Assembly: GCF_000424105.1 (NCBI RefSeq)
Contig: NZ_AUJG01000010.1
Coordinates: 30,874 to 94,873 of the forward strand
Source of the DNA: Lachnospira multipara ATCC 19207
GTDB taxonomy: Bacteria > Bacillota > Clostridia > Lachnospirales > Lachnospiraceae
Reading direction: 5' to 3'
Length of the DNA: 64,000 bases
The first letter of the stretch is position 1. Each line of letters starts with the position of its first letter. A program made the translations under genes and the position numbers. The notes beneath the pieces were generated by a model that worked only from the letters and a program-made list of their open reading frames with translations, was not told the origin of the DNA and made no database searches. Shown here piece by piece: positions 52,060-60,265 of this stretch.

Positions 52060-52358
52060 GCGAGGTTCAATCCCATTCGCTAAACAACAAAAAAAGAAGA
52101 AGCAAAATGCTTCTTCTTTCTAGTAGAGCGCGAGACGTTGCGGTCATCCAGTGGATGACCCTGCGAAGCAGGAGCAAGGACCGAGCCGACAGGCGAGAGA
52201 TCGAAGACGCAACCATTGTAGCAACTGCTTGTAGTTGATATGTAGGCACGAGTAGTGCGAAGCACTTCTAATACGAGTGCTTCCAGAAAGGAGCGAGGTT
52301 CAATCTCCTTTGCTAAACAACAAAAAAGAAGAAGCAAAATGCTTCTTCTTTCTAGTAG

Positions 52359-52369
<11 letters not shown>
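52060..52369. repeat. 78-bp direct repeat including the tRNA-Gly 3' end, with structured insert
   Basis: Copy A (52060-52137) and copy B (52293-52369) are nearly identical: GCGAGGTTCAAT..., GCTAAACAACAAAAAA, the hairpin GAAGAAGCAAAATGCTTCTTC, TCTAGTAGA, then GCGCGAGACG, the last bases of tRNA-Gly. The 155 bp between them hold GTTGCG/CGCAAC (52137/52208) enclosing GGTCATCC/GGATGACC and CCTGC/GCAGG hairpins, then a family 1 unit (52219-52283). The layout resembles an attachment-site duplication or replication slippage at a tRNA end. Confidence 0.75.
52327..52352 (-). terminator. Terminator of tRNA-Gly
   Basis: On the minus strand AGAAGAAGC/GCTTCTTCT followed by TTTTTG. A second copy lies in the direct repeat at about 52094-52120. 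Confidence 0.85.
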
Positions 52370-52430
<61 letters not shown>

Positions 52431-52466
52431 ATGTCTTAATTTGTTTTGTGCCGCAGCACGTGTTTA

Positions 52467-52495
52467 ATAATACATGGTCAGACATTTTTTGTCAA
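52467..52495 (-). promoter_or_regulatory. Promoter of tRNA-Gly
   Basis: On the minus strand TTGACA (52495-52490), 17-nt spacer, TATTAT (52472-52467), near-consensus as expected for a stable RNA gene. Confidence 0.85.
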
Positions 52496-52664
52496 CAGTA
52501 TTTTTGAAAAAAATTGCGTAAAATACGAAAAAAGACAGTTTGTAAATTATTGATAAAAAACGACATTTATAGAGTAATTAAATAAAGAGAACAATTCTTG
52601 TGCCTGTAAAACAGTAAATAGCAAGTTTTGACCACAAATCAAAGTGAATTTAGAATTCTGGCGA

Positions 52665-52724
52665 CAAAATCCCCGGAAATATGCCAAAATCCCCGAAAAT
52701 ACGACAAAATCCCCGGGAATACGA
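52665..52724. repeat. Three tandem 20-bp repeats
   Basis: CAAAATCCCCGGAAATATGC, CAAAATCCCCGAAAATACGA and CAAAATCCCCGGGAATACGA follow each other without spacers. The surrounding gap (52496-52767) has no credible gene; an 85-codon minus-strand frame through the repeats has no ribosome-binding site and is considered spurious. Confidence 0.85.
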
Positions 52725-52765
52725 TATTTTCGTTTTTCGCTACCCTTCCGTCTAGCAACACCACT

Positions 52766-52795
52766 AAAAAAGCTCCCAGCTTTCGCTGGGAGCCT
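52766..52795 (-). terminator. Terminator of ddh
   Basis: On the minus strand GCTCCCAGC/GCTGGGAGC with GAAA loop followed by six Ts. Confidence 0.95.
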
Positions 52796-52825
52796 CCATT
52801 CCACTACAATTCCACCAAAATGAAA

Positions 52826-53812
52826 TTATAATAAGTGCTTTCTTAATTCCTCACCTGAAAGTGGGCTGATGTATGAAGGAGCAATATCAAATACTGTCTT
52901 ACAACCAAATGAACCTTCATTAGCAAGCTTGTAAGCTGCTCTTGCATAAGCTGCAATTACAGAACCTGTAAATTCTGGATTTGAATCAAGTGTAAGTTTG
53001 TATTCGATGATGTGCTTATGTTCCTTGTCAAAGCCTGTAACACCACTTCTAAGTACGAAACCACCGTGTGGAAGACCTGAATGGTTCTTCTTTAATTCTT
53101 CTTCAGAGATGAAGTTTACAGTTGTATCGTAATCTGCAAAGTAGTTAGGCATTTCCTTGATTTCCTTCTCGATACGAGCAAGGTCAGCGCCTTCTTCTGC
53201 TACAACATAGCATTCTCTTAAATGCTTTTCTCTTGTTGTAAGTTCTGGGTTTTCACCTGAACGTACTTTTTCAACAGCAGCTTCAATAGGAACTGTGTAC
53301 TGTCTAGCATCAACAACGCCATCAATTCTTCTAATAGCATCTGAGTGACCCTGGCTAACACCACGACCCCAGAATGTGTAGTTTTCACCCTCTGGTAAAA
53401 CAGAAGTTGAAATCATACGAAGAAGTGAGAACATACCTGGATCCCATCCCATAGAGATGATTCCAACGTGCTTAGATTCCTTAGCTGAAGCATCAACATT
53501 TGCAAAATGCTCAGGAATTCTTGCATGTGTATCGAAACTGTCGATTACGTTGAATAACTTAGCGTACTTAGGAGTCTGCTCTGGTAAATCAGTTGCAGAA
53601 CCACCAGCTAATACTAAGACATCAATCTTACCAACATAGCTTTCTACATTATCAACTGAATCAACTGGAACGCCTTCAGTCTTTATAGTTACAGTCTTTG
53701 GATCTCTTCTTGTAAATACAGCAACAAGTTCAAGATCATCGTTTTGTCTAATGGCACTCTCAACTCCACGAGCGAGGTTACCATAACCTAGAATACCAAT
53801 TCTAATACTCAT
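52826..53812 (-). CDS. ddh: meso-Diaminopimelate D-dehydrogenase
   Basis: A 328-residue NADPH enzyme converting tetrahydrodipicolinate and ammonia to meso-DAP in one step for lysine and peptidoglycan. Rossmann motif GILGYGNLARGVE near the N-terminus; VLAGGSATDLPEQTPKYA, DSFDTHARIPEH and SMGWDPGMFSLLR are typical of Ddh; the C-terminal part carries the dimer and substrate residues. Start at 53812 has GGAGG; five further upstream codons are possible. Its leader contains a long hairpin. Monocistronic with terminator. Confidence 0.96.
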   Translation of the reverse strand: MSIRIGILGYGNLARGVESAIRQNDDLELVAVFTRRDPKTVTIKTEGVPVDSVDNVESYVGKIDVLVLAGGSATDLPEQTPKYAKLFNVIDSFDTHARIPEHFANVDASAKESKHVGIISMGWDPGMFSLLRMISTSVLPEGENYTFWGRGVSQGHSDAIRRIDGVVDARQYTVPIEAAVEKVRSGENPELTTREKHLRECYVVAEEGADLARIEKEIKEMPNYFADYDTTVNFISEEELKKNHSGLPHGGFVLRSGVTGFDKEHKHIIEYKLTLDSNPEFTGSVIAAYARAAYKLANEGSFGCKTVFDIAPSYISPLSGEELRKHLL

Positions 53813-53833
53813 TCTTTTTACCTCCATAAACTT

Positions 53834-53894
53834 GGTCGAGATTTTTCATAAATAATCTTCATATTTGGATGAAAATGTATTTAAAATCTCCACC
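53834..53894 (-). promoter_or_regulatory. Long hairpin in the ddh leader
   Basis: On the minus strand GGTGGAGATTTT (53894-53883) pairs with AAAATCTCGACC (53845-53834) apart from one G-G mismatch, and inner segments AAATA/TTTAT and TTCAT/ATGAA extend it. It ends 10-15 nt before the ribosome-binding site. It does not look like the lysine riboswitch, whose conserved core was not found. Confidence 0.5.
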
Positions 53895-54057
53895 GGATTA
53901 AGACACATAAAATATTATATAACCTTATAATAGATTGTGCAAAATTTTTTTAAAAAAATGTATTGCATAACATTGGACTAAAAAAAATACCTGTAAACAT
54001 GCAGATTACATCTTTAATTACATTTAAGAACTATATAACTAAACAACTTATATATAA

Positions 54058-54702
54058 CTAGATTAAATCTAAAAGTTCCTCGCATTTATTTGCAAAGCTT
54101 GTGGCTCCGTTTGCCTCTAAAAAGTCCTTATCTCTAAAGCCCCATGTAACGGCGATTTCATCAACCCCTGCGTTTTTAGCTGTATTTACATCAACATCTG
54201 AGTCGCCGATGTAAACAGTATCCTCCTTTGCAATCTTTAACTCCTCTAGAATTCTTAAAAGCGAGTCTGGTGCTGGCTTTACAGCCACCTCAGGAAGGGA
54301 GCCTCTTGCGATTTCAAAAAGACCTTCAAAGTAAATGTCATTAAGCTTTTCCACTGTAAAGTTTGGCTTATTTGAAAGAATGGCAAGTTTTACTCCATTA
54401 TTTTTAAGAACTTTTAGGACATCTAAAATACCATCATAAGCCTTAGTTAAGTCGTTACAATGCTTGTCATAGTATTCCTTATACTCATCATGGATGATTT
54501 TTTCTTCTTCTTTACTTGTACCTGCTGGCACTGCTCTTTCTATAAGTTTTACAGAACCGTTACCAACAAATTGTCGGATTTCTTCAAGACTTCTTTCAGG
54601 ATGGTTGTGAGCCTTAAGTATTACATTTACTGAAGCCCAAAGATCCTTTAAGGTATCAAGAAGGGTTCCATCTAAATCAAAGACAGCTAATTTATATCTC
54701 AT
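54058..54702 (-). CDS. HAD-superfamily phosphatase (phosphoglycolate phosphatase-like)
   Basis: A 214-residue hydrolase. Motif I DLDGTLLDT with nucleophile Asp9 and Asp11, motif II Ser-like in LAILSNKPNF, motif III Lys in AVKPAPDSLL and motif IV GDSDVDVNTAKNAG. The helical cap between residues 15 and 85 is the Gph/PGMB type (subclass IA). Substrate could be phosphoglycolate or a sugar phosphate. Monocistronic, AAAGGAAT before the start. Confidence 0.88.
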   Translation of the reverse strand: MRYKLAVFDLDGTLLDTLKDLWASVNVILKAHNHPERSLEEIRQFVGNGSVKLIERAVPAGTSKEEEKIIHDEYKEYYDKHCNDLTKAYDGILDVLKVLKNNGVKLAILSNKPNFTVEKLNDIYFEGLFEIARGSLPEVAVKPAPDSLLRILEELKIAKEDTVYIGDSDVDVNTAKNAGVDEIAVTWGFRDKDFLEANGATSFANKCEELLDLI

Positions 54703-54944
54703 TTTTATTCCTTTCCTATTAGGTAACTTACTTAAATTCCATTAGCTATTAGAAATTAATTGAAATCTTTAGTTTGTTATCCAACACTTTTTGGCTAATT
54801 ATAAGTTCTTTATCACTAACTGTAAAGCAGAGGCAAAGTATTACTTGAATTTCTTTTGGAAAAACTGGCAAATACTACATTTTCATAAGGGAAATAAGAT
54901 AAAAAGATATATAAAAATAATTTTTAAAACTTGTCTTAAAATAC

Positions 54945-54980
54945 TTGTACTATATTCAAAAAGTGTTAAAATATTAACTA
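54945..54980 (+). promoter_or_regulatory. Promoter of fucO with a Rex-like operator
   Basis: TTGTAC (54945-54950), 16-nt spacer, TAAAAT (54967-54972). GTGTTAAAATATTAACTA (54963-54980) overlaps the -10 and matches the clostridial Rex consensus TTGTTAAnnnnTTAACAA at all but the two outermost variable positions. The rest of the 54703-55073 gap shows nothing recognisable. Confidence 0.65.
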
Positions 54981-55073
54981 GAAGGATTTGACGGGTGACA
55001 ACTAATATTTTTGTGCAAAAACGACATGATTTAGTGGCATTGTCAAATAAATAATATAAGTGGAGGTTTTTAT

Positions 55074-56222
55074 ATGGCAAACAGATTTGTACTTAATGAA
55101 CGTTCTTATCATGGGGCAGGCGCAATCAAGGAGATTGCAACTGAAGTTAAGGAAAGAGGTTTTAAGAAGGCATTTGTCTGCTCTGATCCAGACTTAGTAA
55201 AATTTGGGGTAACTAAGAAGGTATTAGACGTGCTTGATGGTGCTGGTTTAGCTTATGAATTATATTCTAACATTAAGCCTAATCCAACTATTGAAAATGT
55301 ACAGACAGGTGTTGAAAGCTTTAAGAAGGCTGGAACTGACTATATCATCGCAATTGGTGGCGGTTCATCAATGGATACTGCAAAGGCAATCGGAATTATT
55401 ATTAACAATCCAGATTTTGCAGACGTTAGAAGCCTTGAAGGTGTAGCTGATACAAAGAAACCATCAGTTCCAATTATCGCAGTTCCTACTACTGCTGGTA
55501 CTGCAGCTGAGGTTACAATTAACTACGTAATTACTGATGCCCAGAAGAATCGTAAGATGGTATGTGTTGATCCTAAGGATATTCCAATCGTGGCTGTTGT
55601 TGATCCAGATATGATGTCATCAATGCCAAAGGGCTTAACAGCTGCAACAGGTATGGATGCTTTAACACATGCAATTGAAGGATATATTACTAATGGAGCT
55701 TGGGAATTATCAGACATGTTCCATTTAAAGGCAATCGAGCTTATTTCTAAGCACTTAAGAGCTGCTGTTGAGAATAAGCCAGAAGGCAGAGAAGGCATGG
55801 CACTTGGCCAGTATGTAGCAGGTATGGGCTTCTCTAATGTAGGTCTTGGCTTGGTTCACTCAATGGCTCACCCACTAGGTGCTGTTTACGATACACCTCA
55901 TGGTGTGGCAAATGCAATTCTTCTCCCATCTATCATGGCTTACAACGCTGATGCTACAGGCGAGAAGTTTAGAGATATTGCTAAGGCAATGGGTGTAGAA
56001 GGTACTGAAAATATGTCTCAGGACGAGTACAGAAAGGCAGCCGTAGATGCTGTTGCTAAGCTTTCTGCAGATGTTGGAATTCCTAAGGATTTAAAGGATA
56101 TCGTTAAGGATGAGGATGTACATTTCCTTGCAGAGTCAGCACACGCTGATGCTTGTTTCCCAGGAAATCCAAAGCAGCCAACAGTAGAAGAAATCGAAGG
56201 CCTTTATAGAGCTCTTTTATAA
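55074..56222 (+). CDS. fucO: Lactaldehyde reductase / 1,2-propanediol oxidoreductase (FucO type)
   Basis: A 382-residue iron-dependent alcohol dehydrogenase, the same length as E. coli FucO and alike over its whole length as I recall it: ANRFVLNERSYHGAGA, DYIIAIGGGSSMDTAKAIGI, AVPTTAGTAAEVTINYVITD, GMDALTHAIEGYITNGAW, GLGLVHSMAHPLGAVYDTPH. Metal ligands are expected at the Asp of VDPD-like and the His residues in these last motifs. It reduces L-lactaldehyde to propanediol with NADH in fucose or rhamnose fermentation. GGAGG before the start. No other fucose or rhamnose genes adjoin; other alcohol substrates are possible. Confidence 0.88.
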   Translation: MANRFVLNERSYHGAGAIKEIATEVKERGFKKAFVCSDPDLVKFGVTKKVLDVLDGAGLAYELYSNIKPNPTIENVQTGVESFKKAGTDYIIAIGGGSSMDTAKAIGIIINNPDFADVRSLEGVADTKKPSVPIIAVPTTAGTAAEVTINYVITDAQKNRKMVCVDPKDIPIVAVVDPDMMSSMPKGLTAATGMDALTHAIEGYITNGAWELSDMFHLKAIELISKHLRAAVENKPEGREGMALGQYVAGMGFSNVGLGLVHSMAHPLGAVYDTPHGVANAILLPSIMAYNADATGEKFRDIAKAMGVEGTENMSQDEYRKAAVDAVAKLSADVGIPKDLKDIVKDEDVHFLAESAHADACFPGNPKQPTVEEIEGLYRALL

Positions 56223-56273
56223 AATGAGCTTTTGCCTAAATCATTAGTTAATCAGGTAAATATATGTTAAAAT

Positions 56274-56310
56274 GAGTCAGAGGTAAGGAATTTATCTCTG
56301 GCTCTTTTGA
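56274..56310 (+). terminator. Rho-independent terminator after fucO
   Basis: GAGTCAGAGGTAA/TTTATCTCTGGCTC followed by TTTTGATTTT. Downstream, GAATTTCAAGAACG occurs twice (56316-56329 and 56350-56363) around a GAATTCCAA/TTGGAATTC hairpin; function unknown. Confidence 0.85.
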
Positions 56311-56403
56311 TTTTAGAATTTCAAGAACGTTAGAATTCCAATAAAGTTGGAATTTCAAGAACGAAAAAAGAAGCAAATTAAGGATGGAAAATTAGGAGGC
56401 GTT

Positions 56404-56940
56404 ATGGCAGTTTTTTACTATACTAGACATGGTCAGACCGTTTGGAATGTGGCCAATAAGATTTGTGGTAGCACAGACGTGGAGCTGACTGAGCTTGGTC
56501 ACAAGCAGGCAATTGAACTTGGGGAAATGATTAAGAAGGAAAATATAAAGATTGATGAAATCATCTACTCACCTTTAATTAGAGCTAGGGACACTGCCCT
56601 ACACATTTCCGAAATCACTGGAATTCCAGCAAGAAAAGAAGAAAGACTTATGGAGCAAAATTTTGGTAAGTACGAGGGAACTCCAAGGGATGGTCTTGAA
56701 TTTGCAAAGGCCAAGGAAAACTTTGTTAATTCCTTTGAGGGTGGAGAGTCTATGTTAAAATGTGCTCACAGAATCTACTCTCTTTTAGAAGATATAAAAA
56801 AAGAGCCCCAAAAGGTTTTTCTTTTAGTGGCTCATAATGGCATAATTCGTATGGTAGAGAGCTATTTTCACGATATGACAAATGAAGAGTTTGCAGCATG
56901 CAAGATGAAAAACTGCGAACTCAGACGTTACGAAATCTAA
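56404..56940 (+). CDS. Histidine phosphatase (phosphoglycerate mutase-like)
   Basis: A 178-residue member of the histidine phosphatase superfamily. The RHG motif is at residues 8-10 (YYTRHGQTVW, phospho-accepting His9); Arg in SPLIRARDTA, Glu in LMEQNFGKYEG and the second catalytic His in VAHNGIIRM complete the site. It could be a broad phosphatase such as PhoE or CobC-like; a mutase is less likely given length. The longer frame lacks a ribosome-binding site, while 56404 has AGGAGG. Followed by a convergent GGDEF gene. Confidence 0.87.
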   Translation: MAVFYYTRHGQTVWNVANKICGSTDVELTELGHKQAIELGEMIKKENIKIDEIIYSPLIRARDTALHISEITGIPARKEERLMEQNFGKYEGTPRDGLEFAKAKENFVNSFEGGESMLKCAHRIYSLLEDIKKEPQKVFLLVAHNGIIRMVESYFHDMTNEEFAACKMKNCELRRYEI

Positions 56941-56960
56941 TGAGTTTTAACGAAAACTAA

Positions 56961-58091
56961 TTACTTGTTTTCTCTACTATTTTTGATATCGTAGAGCTTG
57001 GCGTCGGCAGCTTTTATAAAGTCCTTGGCATTCTTTATGGTGTCGTCATATTTTGCAATGCCAATAGAAACGTTAAATTCATAGCCGCTATTAGACATGA
57101 TGTTAAATTCTTTAAGCTTTGAGGAGATTCGTGAGGCAACTACCTCAGCTTCTCTATCATAGCTTTCAATAAAACACACAACAAATTCATCTCCGCCATA
57201 TCTAGCAGTAGATACAAAGCGGAGATTTTTAGTGCCCTCAGTAATGGCTTTTGCTAGTCTTATTAAACTCTTATCCCCTTCAAGATGTCCATAATTATCA
57301 TTAATTTGTTTAAAGTGGTCCCCGTCAATCATTAAAAGAGCCGTACGTTTCCTTAAGTTTGAGACCAACATTTTCTCAATATCCTGATTAAGATATGTTC
57401 TGTCGTTTAGGTTTGTAAGCGGGTCTTTAGATATATTTTCATGCTGAATAATCAAGTAAAAGATAAGGATTGAAATGGCGGTTGTACCATCCCAGAGATC
57501 GAGTTTACTAAATAAGGTAACATAAGGTAATGCAAGGAAAATGAGCATCAGTATGTAAATTCTTCTCTCCCTTTTATTTGGTGTAATAATTGCGCAGTAA
57601 ATGCCCCTTAGCACGCTTATAATCAGGTAAAAGTATGATGTAAAGTCAACTAAAAAATACAATGGCATATAAACTATTTTTAAATCCTTGCCTACGTAGA
57701 AAAGTAAATGCGTAAAAGGAGTGGAAATGATTAAAAATAAAGTAATGAAATGGAAAATTAAGCATACGTATTCTATATTTGTGGAAATGGAGATTTTTGA
57801 GCACATTAAATACTCCATGCATAAAAACAGTGAGGCACGAAGACTAATCTCAAGAGAATAGTAAATTATCCAAATGCTGTAAATAAGATACTTCGAGCCG
57901 CTATCGTAAATATTTATATCATCAATTATAAAATTAAAAGTTAAATAAAAGATGTTTATTACAATAAAAGCCAAAAGTCTAGATCTAAGCATAGAACGCT
58001 TAAAGGTTCGACTTAAGTCAATGGCTATAATTATTAAGATTATAATGGATATAATAGCTTGTTCAATTGAAGCTAAGTGAAATTTTTCCAT
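56961..58091 (-). CDS. Membrane GGDEF protein, probable diguanylate cyclase (second of a pair)
   Basis: A 376-residue protein with about seven hydrophobic segments (about 12-215) and a C-terminal GGDEF domain. The active-site loop is intact (GGDEF at 299-303 in ARYGGDEFVVCF), with Mg-binding LLMIDGDHFKQINDNYGH. The RxxD inhibitory site five residues upstream is absent. The membrane part matches no sensor domain I can name but resembles that of the neighbouring protein. Its ATG lies 19 nt inside the upstream gene, so translation is coupled. AAGGAG precedes the start. Confidence 0.88.
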   Translation of the reverse strand: MEKFHLASIEQAIISIIILIIIAIDLSRTFKRSMLRSRLLAFIVINIFYLTFNFIIDDINIYDSGSKYLIYSIWIIYYSLEISLRASLFLCMEYLMCSKISISTNIEYVCLIFHFITLFLIISTPFTHLLFYVGKDLKIVYMPLYFLVDFTSYFYLIISVLRGIYCAIITPNKRERRIYILMLIFLALPYVTLFSKLDLWDGTTAISILIFYLIIQHENISKDPLTNLNDRTYLNQDIEKMLVSNLRKRTALLMIDGDHFKQINDNYGHLEGDKSLIRLAKAITEGTKNLRFVSTARYGGDEFVVCFIESYDREAEVVASRISSKLKEFNIMSNSGYEFNVSIGIAKYDDTIKNAKDFIKAADAKLYDIKNSRENK

Positions 58092-59227
58092 GTATACTTC
58101 TCCTTCTTTATTTCGTAAAGGGCATCATCTGCCGCTTTTATAAACTCTTCTGGAGTTAAATATTCCTCTTTGTAGTTTTCAATTCCAATTGAAATCGTAA
58201 CGTCGGATTTTGCATTTTCCTCTTGATTAATCTTTTCAAGGGTCTTTGTAATGGTGTAGGCAATTAGGCGCCCGTCGTTATTCTGCCTTTCAATAAAGGC
58301 AATGATAAACTCATCGCCCCCGTATCTTGCAACAGTGCAATGCTTGAGAAAATATGTGCACTGCTCTAGGGCTTGTCCAATCCTTATTAGACTTTTATCC
58401 CCTTCTTGATGTCCGAAATTATCATTAATCTTTTTAAAATCATTGGCATCTATCATAAGTAAAACCAGCTTATCTCTATCTTTGCGCTTCATTAAGCTGT
58501 AGAGATCAGTTATAAGAAAACGCCTGTTATTTAGGCCAGTTAGAGAGTCTGTAGACACATTTCTTTTTGAAAAGTCCAAATAGAATATTAAAAATGTAAT
58601 GGCCAAACTAATTTCTAGAATTGGCACATTTACAGCTCTTGATACGGATTGACCTACTAAAGGAACCATAATAAAAGCAATAAACATAAAGGCAAATTTC
58701 TTTTCATTTTTATCATATGCAGTTTTTATACAATTTACTATTACCATTAGAATGAAAACATAGTATACTAAAGATATCAAATATGGAAATAAATAAAGAG
58801 GACCACGAATATATTGCATATTTTCATCAATTTTAAAAATTAGTCCACTAAATGGCGTGCTGACATATAAAGTGATAGATATAGTTAGTGTCATTGCTGC
58901 AATGTATTCAACAAATCTCTTATCAAATATTTTTGAATGTAAGAGATAAATAATAGTGGTAAAGGTAAATATACTAATTCCAATAATCGAGATGAATTTT
59001 AAAATTTCAGATAAATAAAAATATGGTTTGAAGTTGTGTTTAAACACAGTAAAGCTAAGTAAAGTTAACATATAAGAAATGTAGTATAAATGTACAATGC
59101 CAATATAGGACAATACCTTACCTTGTAAACGTGATTTTTTCGTTGTTAAGATTATATGAACGCCTAATATAAGCATGATTACATAGGCTATAATTGTTTC
59201 CTCAATTTTTGCGATAATTATTGCCAT
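58073..59227 (-). CDS. Membrane GGDEF protein, probable diguanylate cyclase (first of a pair)
   Basis: A 384-residue paralogue of the next protein: about seven hydrophobic segments (about 8-215), then GGDEF at 303-307 in ARYGGDEFIIAF with VLLMIDANDFKKINDNFGHQ. No RxxD site. The membrane halves share layout (STPFSGLIFKIDENMQYIRG versus STPFTHLLFYVGKDLKIVYM), pointing to tandem duplication. AGAGG before the start. Both face away from the response-regulator gene at 59397. Confidence 0.88.
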   Translation of the reverse strand: MAIIIAKIEETIIAYVIMLILGVHIILTTKKSRLQGKVLSYIGIVHLYYISYMLTLLSFTVFKHNFKPYFYLSEILKFISIIGISIFTFTTIIYLLHSKIFDKRFVEYIAAMTLTISITLYVSTPFSGLIFKIDENMQYIRGPLYLFPYLISLVYYVFILMVIVNCIKTAYDKNEKKFAFMFIAFIMVPLVGQSVSRAVNVPILEISLAITFLIFYLDFSKRNVSTDSLTGLNNRRFLITDLYSLMKRKDRDKLVLLMIDANDFKKINDNFGHQEGDKSLIRIGQALEQCTYFLKHCTVARYGGDEFIIAFIERQNNDGRLIAYTITKTLEKINQEENAKSDVTISIGIENYKEEYLTPEEFIKAADDALYEIKKEKYTWKNFT

Positions 59228-59396
59228 AATATACCTCTAACTGTTGGTAAGATTTTGAAAATGTATCAAATTATTCACATACTATATAAATATATTATAT
59301 GATAAATAACGTCCTTTATCAAGAAAAACTAAAAAAAGCAATTGCATTATTTTAATAACTGTTTTATTATGGGATTACTGACCTTAGGAGGAAACT

Positions 59397-60128
59397 ATGG
59401 ATAATATTACAGTACTTCTTGTGGATGATGATTCAGAAGTTATAGATTTGAATAAAAAGTTTTTTGAAAAAAAGAATTATAGAGTTTACACTGCGTATTC
59501 AAGTAAGGATGCGCTTGATATTTTAAAAATGAATAGAGTAGATTGCATTTTATTAGATGTTATGATGCCGGATATGGATGGCTTTGAAGCTTGTAGTAGA
59601 ATGCGTAAATTAACCAATGTGCCTATATTGTTTTTAACAGGCAAGGATTCTGAGGAGGACAAGATAAAAGGTTTAGAAGTTGGTGGAGACGACTTCATTT
59701 TAAAACCTTATAGTTTAAATGAGATAAATGCCAGAATTCAGGCGAATGTGAGAAGATTTAGACAGTATAATAAATCTTTAATAGGGGAAGAAATAATTCA
59801 AGAAAGTAGAGGTGAAAAAAGTAGCGCCATTGAACAATTCGGACATTTATCAGTTAACTATCTTGCACATAAGGTTTATTGTGATGGGGACGAGATAGGT
59901 TTATCTAACAGAGAATATGAGATTTTAGTTATATTGCTTAGTCACAATGGAGAGGTGACTACATTTGAGGAGATATCTAATAAGTTATTTGGGACATATT
60001 CTGATACTGATAGACAAACAATCATGGTACAAATATCAAGATTGCGTAAAAAATTAGACGCATATTTAAATATTTGTGATATGATAACAAGCGTGCGTTT
60101 TAAAGGATACGAATTCCACGCAAAGTAA
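59397..60128 (+). CDS. OmpR-family response regulator (orphan)
   Basis: A 243-residue regulator. Receiver domain (1-118) with phosphorylated Asp54 in CILLDVMMPDMDGF, Thr81 in LFLTGKD and Lys103 in FILKPYS; winged-helix DNA-binding domain (about 145-243) with EYEILVILLSHNGEVTTFEE and SDTDRQTIMVQISRLRKKLD. No histidine kinase is encoded next to it. It lies 137 nt upstream of the secreted glucanase gene on the same strand and may regulate it, but that is inference. Confidence 0.9.
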   Translation: MDNITVLLVDDDSEVIDLNKKFFEKKNYRVYTAYSSKDALDILKMNRVDCILLDVMMPDMDGFEACSRMRKLTNVPILFLTGKDSEEDKIKGLEVGGDDFILKPYSLNEINARIQANVRRFRQYNKSLIGEEIIQESRGEKSSAIEQFGHLSVNYLAHKVYCDGDEIGLSNREYEILVILLSHNGEVTTFEEISNKLFGTYSDTDRQTIMVQISRLRKKLDAYLNICDMITSVRFKGYEFHAK

Positions 60129-60265
60129 ATATCAATTAAATCGCCTGTATCGATGCTATTTTCTTAATTGACTAGATATGAATTACAGATTAATTAAGCC
60201 AACAATCGATAGTAATAAACCAGAAACACGAGACTTTATTTTTTTGACTTAGGAGGTTTTTCTAC

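Noticed and set aside
52665..52724. Tandem repeats as a CRISPR array
   Set aside because: The 20-bp units are contiguous with no unique spacers, and no cas genes are present.
52547..52804. 85-codon minus-strand frame
   Set aside because: It crosses the ddh terminator and the 20-bp repeats and has no ribosome-binding site or recognisable domain.
53813..54057. Lysine riboswitch before ddh
   Set aside because: The conserved L-box core sequences were not recognised; one long hairpin explains the pairing.
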